Source: a virus. Taken from it: 24,512 nucleotides of DNA. The notes beneath the pieces were generated by a model that was not told the origin of the DNA, made no database searches, and worked only from the letters and a program-made list of their open reading frames with translations. The position numbers and the translations under genes were made by a program. The DNA is taken from positions 1 to 24,512 of IMG/VR virus record IMGVR_UViG_3300020457_000091, one strand, 5' to 3'. The first letter of the stretch is position 1. Every line of letters starts with the position of its first letter. Shown piece after piece: positions 10,740 through 19,423 of this stretch.

Positions 10740-10753
10740 TTGTCATATTCCTT

Positions 10754-13192
10754 TTATTTTTTCTTTTGCCAACCCCATCCTTCGCCTGATTGTGCTTTTT
10801 TCAGTGCCTCATCTTGTGCCTTCTCAAAGTTTTCTTTTCCACCCCATGCGGCATACATATCATCACTGTACAATCTATCTATGTTACTCGAACTTGTTTT
10901 TTCACTAATTCCACTAAACATATCTGTATCGAATCCAAATATCTTTCCTATATTTTTACTCACTGATGCTAAATTTTTGCCCAGTGAATCTTTAATACTA
11001 TTAACCTCTGTGACAGCAACCACTTTATTTCCTACAACGTGTTTGTGTACACTCTTTATTTTATTTACATCAATCGACAGCGATTCTTTTGTAATTGGAC
11101 CATCTAAATGAGGTGAGACTATTGTTTCTGATTTTTTGATTACAGAATCTCCTAAAATATTTCCTATAGTTTTTGCACTGGATTTAAGTTTAGATAAATT
11201 ACCATCTATATGCGGATTTGGAACATTTATCATTTTAGATAGATCTCCCTTCATTTGAATTATGCCATCTTTGTTTGCAAATACTTTATCTTTGAAAATA
11301 TTAGCGGCATCACCTGAAACTAGACTATCAATATTTTGTTTAAACATCGACGACGCCTCGTTTGCCAAACTTTTAATCTTTTTAACATCGAAAGGTCCTA
11401 TTGGTTTTATATCCTTTCCAAAGTTATTCCAAGGTCCCGGTGCCTCCATACTTTTCATATTTGCTAAATCAAACTTTTTAGTATAATTTTTTGCAAAGTC
11501 TTCTGCAGTCGATTGTATTTTTTCTATATCGATAGATTTATCAAGGTTCAATGATTTAATTTTTGCTTCTACATCTGCTTTTACTTGGTCTGCTTTAATG
11601 ACCTCATTTGAACTGACTCTGTTGGATTGAGCAATACTTTCTGCATTCTCAGGATTTTTAGATTTTGCAACAACGTTATCATCATTTGCGTTTGCACCTA
11701 CAAAGGTATTCATTCCTCTTGTCAGTCCATAATGGTATTCATAAGGTTCATGAGTTGGAACTCTCATACCATCAATTGATTCGTTAATCTCGTCTTCCCA
11801 TTTCAAAGGTTTAGGTCTAACTTTATTTGCACTATTGACATCACCTATAGGAGTTACTAATGTATTTGTTCCTGCAGGATCTTCCGATAACATATCTGTT
11901 CTAATTAAATTCTTAACTACTTCTGCATTTGGTGTGATTGTGTTATGGTGGACTTGGGTTCCTGCTAAATGAACTTGTCCTCCTGAATGATGTTCCTGTC
12001 CTGTTCCTGCATAAGATAGTATCGCTCCTGCGGGTGCTTTTGTTGTAAGTGATCCACTAACTGCGTGTAATTTAATATCGTTGTCAGCAATTTGTTGAAT
12101 GTTTCTTCCGTCCATTACTACTTTATCTTTTGCTTTCATTTTAATTTGCCCTTTAGCAAACATATTGATATTTGAATCACTGTGTAAATTGATATTGTTT
12201 GTAGAACGTATGTTCAATCCACCACCTGCATAAATGTCAATTGCACCATTTGAGGCAAGTTGCACCCAAGATTCTCCAGATGCGTTTCCTATATAAATCA
12301 CACCCTCGGTGTCGTGCAATAATATTTGATGTCCTGTTGAGGTTCTTAGTCTTATGTGCTGATTGTCTTGCTGTAAATCGCCATCGTCCATGACAAAAGT
12401 ATGTCCTGGCAATCTGTTGACAACTTGATCTTGAATAGCATCTCTGGCACCAAGTTTATATTTTCTTGCTGTCGGACTTCTATCCAGAGGACCCGGTGTG
12501 CTGATTCCAAATACTGCACTTGGAGATTCTCTTCTAGCAGAAGATGTTGTTGTTCCTCTAACATCGTCCTGTATTAATCCTTGTTTTCTCAGTGTTTCTG
12601 CGAGTGGATGAATTGGTTTTGATAGTGTGTCATAATTTCCTCCACCGCTATCCCATGCCTTTTTGTTTACCTCACCTGCAGGTACCGAAGTTGTGCCATA
12701 AATTTTTTCTTTTGATAAACCTGCCGAATGATGTCCTTTGATATCTTTAGTTCTTGTTTGTTCCGATGAAGCAATTCCAGGTATCATGTGGTTAACATAT
12801 GCATCTTGTATACAACCTATCCAAAATGCCTGATCAATTTTTCCTTCTGCAAAAATTACTAGCACTCTGGTATCTATGTCCGGTGGAGTTGCCCACATAC
12901 CGTATGAGTGTTGTGAATTTGCGTAATCAAACGGATCTGCTTTGTCAGTTGCGTTTAAACTTTTTACACCATAAAACGGTGTAAGATATTGACAGGTAAT
13001 TAGATCAGATACTTTAGGATCGTTAGTTTTTGAAAGATTGGGTATCAACACTTTGATTCTTCCCATTCTCTCTGGATCCGAGTTTTGCTTTACAACAGCA
13101 ACATAAGGACCAGCATTGATATTGACATATGACTCGTCTTTTCTAGGCGCCTTTGTTGTTGCAACATCTCCGCTTAAATGAATATTAGCCAT
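10754..13192 (-). CDS. 5: Baseplate central spike/hub protein gp5, without visible lysozyme domain
   Basis: This 812-aa protein is a gp5/VgrG-type spike. Residues ~25-135 are the OB-fold domain (GPYVAVVKQNSDPERMGRIKV, then WATPPDIDTRVLVIFAEGK and AFWIGCIQDAYVNHM). Residues ~262-420 are the VgrG-like beta region (HTFVMDDGD, IRLRTSTGHQILLHDTEG, then short repeats such as IDIYAGGGLNIRSTNNINLHS) that would form the triple-stranded spike. I see no T4 lysozyme-like segment between them; residues 136-260 are a Gly/Ser/Pro-rich linker. T4 gp5 is 575 aa and includes lysozyme. Here ~310 residues of Lys/Ser/Asp-rich, probably helical sequence follow the spike (500-812), ending WGWQKKK. The gene begins 4 bp after the 930-aa protein's stop. 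Confidence 0.92.
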   Translation of the reverse strand: MANIHLSGDVATTKAPRKDESYVNINAGPYVAVVKQNSDPERMGRIKVLIPNLSKTNDPKVSDLITCQYLTPFYGVKSLNATDKADPFDYANSQHSYGMWATPPDIDTRVLVIFAEGKIDQAFWIGCIQDAYVNHMIPGIASSEQTRTKDIKGHHSAGLSKEKIYGTTSVPAGEVNKKAWDSGGGNYDTLSKPIHPLAETLRKQGLIQDDVRGTTTSSARRESPSAVFGISTPGPLDRSPTARKYKLGARDAIQDQVVNRLPGHTFVMDDGDLQQDNQHIRLRTSTGHQILLHDTEGVIYIGNASGESWVQLASNGAIDIYAGGGLNIRSTNNINLHSDSNINMFAKGQIKMKAKDKVVMDGRNIQQIADNDIKLHAVSGSLTTKAPAGAILSYAGTGQEHHSGGQVHLAGTQVHHNTITPNAEVVKNLIRTDMLSEDPAGTNTLVTPIGDVNSANKVRPKPLKWEDEINESIDGMRVPTHEPYEYHYGLTRGMNTFVGANANDDNVVAKSKNPENAESIAQSNRVSSNEVIKADQVKADVEAKIKSLNLDKSIDIEKIQSTAEDFAKNYTKKFDLANMKSMEAPGPWNNFGKDIKPIGPFDVKKIKSLANEASSMFKQNIDSLVSGDAANIFKDKVFANKDGIIQMKGDLSKMINVPNPHIDGNLSKLKSSAKTIGNILGDSVIKKSETIVSPHLDGPITKESLSIDVNKIKSVHKHVVGNKVVAVTEVNSIKDSLGKNLASVSKNIGKIFGFDTDMFSGISEKTSSSNIDRLYSDDMYAAWGGKENFEKAQDEALKKAQSGEGWGWQKKK

Positions 13193-13196
13193 CTAA

Positions 13197-15989
13197 TTAC
13201 AATCCTCCCAACACATTTCCATATGGCTTGCCGGTTTTTGGATCAATCAAAATCCGTTTATTTTCATATTGCTCTTTTCGTTGTTTTGCTAGTGGATCCC
13301 ATTTTTTAATTCTACCACCTTGAAAATCGTGTTTTACTCCAGGTAAAATTTCATGTTTAACATTATTAAGGTTCATCATGTCATACTCCGTAACTGATAC
13401 TGTGTCAGAACCCGGATTATGGTGTTCAGTTGCCGCAACAAATGTTTCTCCTGTTGGATAGAATCTAATTTCCTGTGCATTTTCACTGTATGAAAATGTA
13501 CCATCTGTTTTCTTTTCTGAATCATCTTTAGAAATTTTTGCTGTTTCGATAGACGGAGTTGCTGTTTTATTTGTTCCACCTTGGTTTTTAATTCTTATCA
13601 TCATTAAGTCCTGTGTAAATTGTCCGTTTTCAAAATTGCTTGTTACTTTAACTACTTTATACAATCCTGAAAATCTAACATTCTTTCCTGACTTATTAAA
13701 ATTATATGTTCCTGCTTTCTCGTCAAAGTCTGTTGGAAATTTAAAATCTAGAGTCACTAATGGTTCTGCTTCATCGAGGTTGAACGATCCTGTTTCCTCG
13801 CTCCATGTGTGTCCTTTTACTGTTCCCATTTTTTTTGCTACCATAACAGGATTTTTTGGATCATAGTTTGGCATATATGACATTGGAATATACTGATCAT
13901 TTCCTATCCACGCAGGATCTCCCATAATATTCATCTCAACCTTGATCATGTCAGCCAAAGGATTTGTCAGGTAGTCATAAAATTCTCTTGTTTTCGCAGA
14001 TTTTTTATCACTGGCGAATTCACCATCGTTTTGTGAACCTGAAGACACCGGGGAACTTCTAACGCCAAATAATTCGTCTCCATAAAGACCGTTTCGACCA
14101 ATAAACATATTTTCTGTCTTTTTTTCATTGAAGTCATTTAATTGTTTACTGTCATGATCTAATGTTGATGCATCTGCCATTCTTGCTTGGAAGAAAGCAT
14201 ATTTGTAATTTATATTAAGATCCAGGATGTCTAAGTTTTCACCGGTGTAGATGTAATTGTATTTCTTCTTAACCAACTTGCCCCATTTGCCTGCACCTGT
14301 CAGACCTGGAGCAACAAAGTTTCCTATGTGTATCAAGTAGGGTTGAATATGATAGTGTATTGTTTTTCTGTGCATTTTAGTAATTGCATCCAACGCCGAA
14401 TGAGTATACACACTTGTAATTATTTTAAACCAAGGCACATATTCTTGCTGAATCCTTTTTTCTATAGGTGCTCCTGCGGCACCGGAAGTAGATTGCATTG
14501 TTTTTTTCCAATATTTTTCAACGAAGTTTGTTGCAATATCATTATAAGCAGAAGTACGCATCATTATGGCTTCTAGAGTACTTGGTATTGCTGTGCCGTC
14601 TCTCATTTGTAGTGCTTTCAATAAAGGAAATGCTTCACGTAATTCTTTCTGAAATCCTGAATCAATATAATCTGGTGCACCCGGTCTTGTCCCAATCGGT
14701 GGCACATCAAATTTTCCTATATTCCAAAACGTCATTGGATCACCTGCCGACTCTACTTTCTGCCCATCAAAATATGGGTCAAAGGTAATCCTGTATTCGT
14801 CTTTTAGTTCTCTCTGTTTATTTTCAATCTCTGTTTCCTGAATATTATCGATACCGTTCACTATCGATTCAAATTGTTCTGCAATACTGCCTCCTGTAAC
14901 TTCTATCGGTCCTCTAACATAGTTGAATCTGTTGACCATCGCAAACTCTGTGTAGGGTAATGCAGTCAAGGTGTACCGAGAACCTGCTTGGTTGATATCT
15001 ACTGTTGAATTAACTAATTTAATTGGATAATATTTTTTTGATACTCCTTCGATACTTCTTATTGGATTTCCTTTTGAGTCATATCCTACAAACTCTAGGG
15101 TCAACAAGAACGGAGCATCCATGTGATCAAGATATCCACAATTATTAGCCGCACCTCGTAGTTTTTCATACAATGTTACACCAAACGGTTCTGACAGTTC
15201 AAACTCAATTTTTGTAAAGTTCATTAACTTTCTATCTTCGTTGGGAGCATGAACTCCTTCAATGTTTACTCTTTCAAAATAAATGTCGTGATTTTCTCTT
15301 AATATATCTCCCGAAAATTTCATAGAGGAACCATACTTGCCCTGTAACCTTTCTTCTTCTTTTCTTCCCGCGGTCTTTAACGCCTCTTGGAATCCCGGGT
15401 CGACTCCTTCATAATCTCCGCTTCTCGCACCCGCTAATTTTTCACTACTGAATCCACCACCTGCTCCTATACCTCCGGATCTTGCAATAATGTCATGAGC
15501 AGGAGCACCTATTATTGTTGCAGGGTATCTCACATCTGCTTCTCTCAGACCTGAAAGTGTAAAAATATAATTGTAACTTGCGTACTGGTGTAAAACATTT
15601 GTGTGAACAAACTTTGCCTCGTCTTGTGCATATCTTGCCGTGTATTTTGCCGCGGAGACACTATCGACTTCGGTGTCATCTTTGTGACCTATTACAGTTT
15701 CCGTTGGCTCCTCCTCAACGAATTCCTCTACTTTTTTTATAATCTTTTTATTATTTTTGGCAGAGTTTATGGCTATCGGATGCATTGAAGTTCTATTGTT
15801 TTCAATTTTTTCTTCAATAGTTGCACCATCTGTGGTATCATCTTTGATTGCTTCTGCGATGTCAGATGCAACGATTGTCTCTAAATCTAAAGCAAATACG
15901 TTTATTCCAGTCTTGTTGAAATACTCAATCTTCTCATCGTAAGACATTTTTTTGATTGCTTGTATTTCTGCGGAAGTTAAGTCTGCCAT
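13197..15989 (-). CDS. Large baseplate hub-region structural protein (930 aa), possible functional counterpart of gp27
   Basis: The gene sits between gp53 and gp5, with 1 bp and 4 bp gaps, so it is co-translated with baseplate proteins. Residues 1-110 are charged and probably helical, with an acidic patch (VEEFVEEEPTE). Around 136-148 is YASYNYIFTLSGL. A Gly-rich stretch (ARSGGIGAGGGFSS) follows. From ~235 onward the pattern is mixed alpha/beta with FELSEPFGVTLYEKLRGAA, typical of hub and tube proteins. The last ~80 residues are hydrophilic. T4 gp5 binds gp27, and no separate gp27 is visible in this window, so this protein may provide the platform for the gp5 trimer. That is inference from position, not sequence similarity. 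A Shine-Dalgarno AGGA lies ~8 nt before the ATG at 15989. Confidence 0.8.
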   Translation of the reverse strand: MADLTSAEIQAIKKMSYDEKIEYFNKTGINVFALDLETIVASDIAEAIKDDTTDGATIEEKIENNRTSMHPIAINSAKNNKKIIKKVEEFVEEEPTETVIGHKDDTEVDSVSAAKYTARYAQDEAKFVHTNVLHQYASYNYIFTLSGLREADVRYPATIIGAPAHDIIARSGGIGAGGGFSSEKLAGARSGDYEGVDPGFQEALKTAGRKEEERLQGKYGSSMKFSGDILRENHDIYFERVNIEGVHAPNEDRKLMNFTKIEFELSEPFGVTLYEKLRGAANNCGYLDHMDAPFLLTLEFVGYDSKGNPIRSIEGVSKKYYPIKLVNSTVDINQAGSRYTLTALPYTEFAMVNRFNYVRGPIEVTGGSIAEQFESIVNGIDNIQETEIENKQRELKDEYRITFDPYFDGQKVESAGDPMTFWNIGKFDVPPIGTRPGAPDYIDSGFQKELREAFPLLKALQMRDGTAIPSTLEAIMMRTSAYNDIATNFVEKYWKKTMQSTSGAAGAPIEKRIQQEYVPWFKIITSVYTHSALDAITKMHRKTIHYHIQPYLIHIGNFVAPGLTGAGKWGKLVKKKYNYIYTGENLDILDLNINYKYAFFQARMADASTLDHDSKQLNDFNEKKTENMFIGRNGLYGDELFGVRSSPVSSGSQNDGEFASDKKSAKTREFYDYLTNPLADMIKVEMNIMGDPAWIGNDQYIPMSYMPNYDPKNPVMVAKKMGTVKGHTWSEETGSFNLDEAEPLVTLDFKFPTDFDEKAGTYNFNKSGKNVRFSGLYKVVKVTSNFENGQFTQDLMMIRIKNQGGTNKTATPSIETAKISKDDSEKKTDGTFSYSENAQEIRFYPTGETFVAATEHHNPGSDTVSVTEYDMMNLNNVKHEILPGVKHDFQGGRIKKWDPLAKQRKEQYENKRILIDPKTGKPYGNVLGGL

Positions 15990-15990
15990 A

Positions 15991-16290
15991 CTAAATTCCT
16001 AAGTCGTTTTGCAGATTACTTAATTTTGGTATTCTTATTTCTGTTCCTGGTTTGAAGTCGTATATGGGATCTTCTATTTGGTTGGGATTTCTTTGAGCAA
16101 ACACCCACCATAACCTTGGAGTGCCATATAAGTCAAATGCTAATAGGTCAGGTCTATAAGCATAAATTCTATCTATCTCGTAAATGATGTCATCAGCGTC
16201 ACCGGTGATAGGTCTCGGGTTGAATAAATCTAAATGAGTTTCTGTCTGTTCTGTGTTATGATACGGAGAAGTGTTTGAATATTTTGCCAT
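15991..16290 (-). CDS. 53: Baseplate wedge protein gp53 (LysM-like)
   Basis: At 99 aa this is about half the length of T4 gp53 (196 aa). It retains the recognisable C-terminal core: YAYRPDLLAFDLYGTPRLWW, VFAQRNPNQIEDPIYDFKPG and TEIRIP, a LysM-like fold typical of gp53 and related wedge proteins. In T4, gp53 clamps neighbouring wedges and promotes six-fold closure of the baseplate. The start codon overlaps the gp48 stop by one base (TAATG), which indicates coupled translation. The next gene starts 1 bp after its TAG. Confidence 0.88.
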   Translation of the reverse strand: MAKYSNTSPYHNTEQTETHLDLFNPRPITGDADDIIYEIDRIYAYRPDLLAFDLYGTPRLWWVFAQRNPNQIEDPIYDFKPGTEIRIPKLSNLQNDLGI

Positions 16291-17195
16291 TAAATGAATC
16301 CTACTCCGTCTTTGTTTTGTAAATCACCAGATATAAAATCTTTCATATTAAATTTCTTAATTGTTTCTCTTGAGTAAACTGGTTGTATTTGAATTGTGAA
16401 TAAACTTTGTGTCGGTGCCCATGTTTCTGGTAACGCAGTATCTTGATCGATAGATTTCATTTCGTTTGGATTGAATGTGTCTGCACCTGAATTCATTGCA
16501 CCACCCATACCCATTTGACTTGTTGAAATATAATCTATACCTTCTCTTAATTCACAAGTAAATGTTGTGATGATTACAGGAATATTTTTAAACACATGAT
16601 TTCCGTATCCGTTCAATGTACAAATCGGTGGTGGATTTCCTTTGTTTGCATCTGCATCCTCTCCACCAAAAAACATTTTTGTTGCCGCTCTTAGGAAATG
16701 TAATGTTGCTACCCAATATAATGCGTCTTGTTGATTTTGCACAGGAAACTCAGCAACGATTGTCATGTTTGCAGGTTCTGAATTTTGATATGCATAGAAA
16801 GGATAGTTTGCATGAGTTGTTGCTAATGGATTGTAGTTTGCATTATGTTGCAAAATTACAGACGGTGTTAAAGGAAATATAATTCCTCCTTCTTCTGCCA
16901 AAGGTCCTAATATATTTGATTTAGATTGAGATGCTGTTTTTCCTCCGCCATTAAAGAAGAAGTTATACATATCTTCGCCTTTACGTAAAGTTAACTTAAC
17001 TCTCCAATCTGTTTGTTTTGATCTTCTAGACCATTTTGCAGTGGTATTAGAAGACATAGGTCCTTCGCCGCCTGGTGGTAAACCTGCACCAAACAAACGT
17101 CCTAAAGTCCTGCTGAAAATATTACCACCACTAGATTTAAACACCTCTGTTAGGGTCTTTTTATCGGGACTAAATTTATCTTCTATATCTGCCAT
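16290..17195 (-). CDS. 48: Baseplate tail-tube cap protein gp48
   Basis: This is the first gene of the leftward baseplate operon. The 301-aa product has the gp48-type core: WRVKLTLRKGEDMYNFFF, then FPLTPSVILQHNANYNPL, HANYPFYAYQNSEPANMTI and WVATLHFLRAATKMFFG, ending in a beta-rich region with ITTFTCELREGIDYI. In T4, gp48 (364 aa) caps the hub, and gp54 adds on top to start the tail tube. Here it could also cover part of the gp54 role, since no gp54 follows. The ATG at 17195 has GGA ~6 nt upstream, and a perfect late promoter box lies 46 bp upstream. It overlaps gp53 by one base. Confidence 0.88.
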   Translation of the reverse strand: MADIEDKFSPDKKTLTEVFKSSGGNIFSRTLGRLFGAGLPPGGEGPMSSNTTAKWSRRSKQTDWRVKLTLRKGEDMYNFFFNGGGKTASQSKSNILGPLAEEGGIIFPLTPSVILQHNANYNPLATTHANYPFYAYQNSEPANMTIVAEFPVQNQQDALYWVATLHFLRAATKMFFGGEDADANKGNPPPICTLNGYGNHVFKNIPVIITTFTCELREGIDYISTSQMGMGGAMNSGADTFNPNEMKSIDQDTALPETWAPTQSLFTIQIQPVYSRETIKKFNMKDFISGDLQNKDGVGFI

Positions 17196-17205
17196 ATTTT
17201 TCCGG

Positions 17206-17234
17206 TTGCGTTTCCAAAATATATTTTGTATACT
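17206..17234 (+). promoter_or_regulatory. Sigma70-like promoter for gp55-gp47-gp46
   Basis: The -35 TTGCGT (17206-17211) and -10 TATACT (17229-17234) are separated by exactly 17 bp. The predicted start is near 17241, giving a ~109-nt leader before gp55. The leader holds only a weak hairpin, GACC/GGTC at 17297-17311, and an A-rich segment before the start codon. Confidence 0.65.
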
Positions 17235-17240
17235 TTAAAC

Positions 17241-17249
17241 ATATTTATA
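17241..17249 (-). promoter_or_regulatory. T4-type late promoter box for the gp48-gp5-gp25 operon
   Basis: The minus strand reads TATAAATAT, with the T4 late consensus TATAAATA at 17242-17249. It is 46 bp upstream of the gp48 ATG and is the only late box in the divergent gap. It overlaps the expected start region of the rightward gp55 promoter. Confidence 0.78.
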
Positions 17250-17349
17250 GGCACAATAATAGGCGTATTTAATTCCCCTTACGGCACACTTTAACAGACC
17301 TGTTTGTGGTCAACTTTGCAATTACAATTACATAGAGAAAAAAAAGGAT

Positions 17350-18399
17350 ATGAGAAGAGTAAAGTACCTAAACAACCGAGATCTGTTGGCTGAAATACAC
17401 AAGAGTAAGAATACTTACAGTTCCTTTGTGAATGATGAAGATTCTGCATTTGATGTCATTGTGCCATCTCTGGAAAAAATTAATATTAGATCTATTTCCA
17501 TGGCAAAAAAGAACAAAGCCAAAAAACTCACTCAATTGGCATGGGAGAAAGCAAAAGAAGAAGGACAGAAAAAAATTAAACTTACAGATTTTACTGTTTC
17601 TCCTAGGAAAATAGAAAAGACTGACCTAATATTTAGAGTTATGACATTTGATCATGTTCCTCTAGATCCTGACAGAAAAAGAAATCCAAAATCAGTTGCT
17701 GATAAACACGTGAAAGTGAATTTTCCGCCATTTCAACACTACAAAATTGATAAAAAAGGAAAATTAGTTTGTGTTGGAAAATCTCACTGGGAAGGTGGAA
17801 TGGGTAATGGAAAATTTATTTTAGATCGTGGAAAAATTACAAACGAACTTGCAAAGATGTTCATGAAATTGTGTGAACGTTATGGTACGAGGGCAAACTG
17901 GAGAGGTTATACATATAACGATGAGATGCAGTCGCAGGCACTTATGCAACTATCACAAATTGGTTTACAGTTTGATGAATCTAAATCAGAAAATCCATTT
18001 GCATATTATACTGCCGCAATTACAAATAGTTTCACAAGAATATTAAACATAGAAAAGAAAAATCAAAACATAAGAGATGACTTGTTAGAACAAGAACACA
18101 TGAAACCATCGTTTACAAGACAGAATCAAAACGAGTTGGCTTCTGAATCTTATCTGAAAAAATCACAAAGTTTACATGGTACAGTGAGAGTGGCAACAAA
18201 AACTTCTATAAAAGAATTAAACAGAAAACTGAAAAAAGAACAGAGAAATAAAATCAAGTACGATAGTGATGACGAAAGAATAGTTGACGAGACAATATCA
18301 GATCAAGAACATGATTTATTAAAGTATAAGGATATGAAAGCAGAAGATAAGAAACCAGTTAAATTAAAAACTTGGGGTTCTAGAGGTAAAAAAAATTAA
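17350..18399 (+). CDS. 55: Late-transcription sigma factor gp55, with N- and C-terminal extensions
   Basis: The sigma region-2-like core spans residues ~165-250: FMKLCERYGTRANWRGYTYN, DEMQSQALMQLSQIGLQF, ENPFAYYTAAITNSFTRILN and IEKKNQNIRDDLLEQ, the helices that recognise and melt the TATAAATA late promoter. Gp55 replaces the host sigma on RNA polymerase late in infection and acts with the sliding clamp and gp33-type coactivator. T4 gp55 is 185 aa; this protein is 349 aa. An extra N-terminal module (~1-51, KYLNNRDLLAEIHKSKNTY) precedes an internal ATG at 17500 (MAKKNKAKK), and a charged Lys/Glu-rich C-terminus follows the core. AAGGA lies only 1-2 nt before the ATG at 17350, so initiation may be weak. 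Gp47 starts 1 bp after its stop. Confidence 0.9.
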   Translation: MRRVKYLNNRDLLAEIHKSKNTYSSFVNDEDSAFDVIVPSLEKINIRSISMAKKNKAKKLTQLAWEKAKEEGQKKIKLTDFTVSPRKIEKTDLIFRVMTFDHVPLDPDRKRNPKSVADKHVKVNFPPFQHYKIDKKGKLVCVGKSHWEGGMGNGKFILDRGKITNELAKMFMKLCERYGTRANWRGYTYNDEMQSQALMQLSQIGLQFDESKSENPFAYYTAAITNSFTRILNIEKKNQNIRDDLLEQEHMKPSFTRQNQNELASESYLKKSQSLHGTVRVATKTSIKELNRKLKKEQRNKIKYDSDDERIVDETISDQEHDLLKYKDMKAEDKKPVKLKTWGSRGKKN

Positions 18400-18400
18400 A

Positions 18401-19423
18401 ATGGCTTTTTTTAAGAAGGTCGCTTGTTTTACTGACATACACTTTGGTATGAAGGGTAACTCTAGAATACACAACGATGACTGCGAAGCATTTGTTTATT
18501 GGTTTATTGAACAAGCCAAAGCACATGGTTGTGAAACTTGCATATTTCTAGGAGATTGGCATCACCATAGATCTGCAACAAACGTTTCCACTATGAACTA
18601 TACTGTTTCTAACATGGAAAGATTAGGTGCGGCATTTGAAAAAGTATATGTAATAATGGGTAACCATGATTTGTTCTACAGAGAAAAAAGAGAAATCAAT
18701 TCCATGGAGTTTATAAGAAATATTCCAAACATACATTTAGTCAACGAGTGGATCGAAGATGAGGATGTTGCAATTATTCCGTGGATAGTCGGAGACGAAT
18801 GGAAAAAAATTGCAAGTATGAAACAAAAATATGTGTTTGGACATTTTGAATTGCCATATTTTAAAATGAATGCAATGGTGGAAATGCCAGATGTTGGCAC
18901 TATTAAAACTGAACACTTCAAAAATTGCGGTATGGTATTTTCGGGCCACTTTCATAAAAGACAACAAAATGGAAATGTAACATATATGGGTAATGCTTTC
19001 CCACACAATTACGCTGACGCAGGTGACGATGAACGTGGTATGATGGTATTGGAATTTGGCGGAGAACCAAAGTATATAAATTGGCCGGATATGCCAAGAT
19101 ACAGACACATCAAAATAAGTGAACTGCTTAAAAATGCAGACGATTTATTAGAACCTAAAATGTATGTTAGAGTTGGGTTAGATATAAAGATAAGTTATGA
19201 AGAAGCAAACTTCATAAGAGAAACGTTTATAGACAAATATAAATTAAGAGAATTACAATTGATACCAGAGCAAATTGATCAAGCACAACAACCACTTGTC
19301 GAAGTACAAAAATTTGATTCGGTTGATCAGATTGTTTTAAAACAATTAGAGGGTGTTGATTCTGAAACATATGACAAAAATATACTAATGGCAATTTATA
19401 GGAACCTAGATGTTAACCATTAA
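18401..19423 (+). CDS. 47: Recombination endonuclease subunit gp47 (Mre11/SbcD-like)
   Basis: This 340-aa protein (T4 gp47: 339 aa) has the full set of metallophosphoesterase motifs: D12-x-H14 in FTDIHFG, G51-D52-W-H54 in FLGDWHH, GNHD at 87-90, H148 in FGHFE, and GHFH at 182-185. These residues bind two Mn/Mg ions in the nuclease site. With gp46 it forms the Mre11-Rad50-type complex that resects DNA ends for recombination-dependent phage replication, and in T4 it also degrades host DNA. The last 14 bases overlap the start of gp46, consistent with a stoichiometric complex made from one mRNA. No missing catalytic residue. Confidence 0.96.
   Translation: MAFFKKVACFTDIHFGMKGNSRIHNDDCEAFVYWFIEQAKAHGCETCIFLGDWHHHRSATNVSTMNYTVSNMERLGAAFEKVYVIMGNHDLFYREKREINSMEFIRNIPNIHLVNEWIEDEDVAIIPWIVGDEWKKIASMKQKYVFGHFELPYFKMNAMVEMPDVGTIKTEHFKNCGMVFSGHFHKRQQNGNVTYMGNAFPHNYADAGDDERGMMVLEFGGEPKYINWPDMPRYRHIKISELLKNADDLLEPKMYVRVGLDIKISYEEANFIRETFIDKYKLRELQLIPEQIDQAQQPLVEVQKFDSVDQIVLKQLEGVDSETYDKNILMAIYRNLDVNH

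Noticed and set aside
10754-13192. Lysozyme domain in gp5.
   Set aside because: No muramidase-like catalytic segment could be seen between the OB fold and the beta region.
18676-19108. Minus-strand open frames antisense to gp47.
   Set aside because: Gp47 has all catalytic motifs; the antisense frames are A/T-bias shadows.
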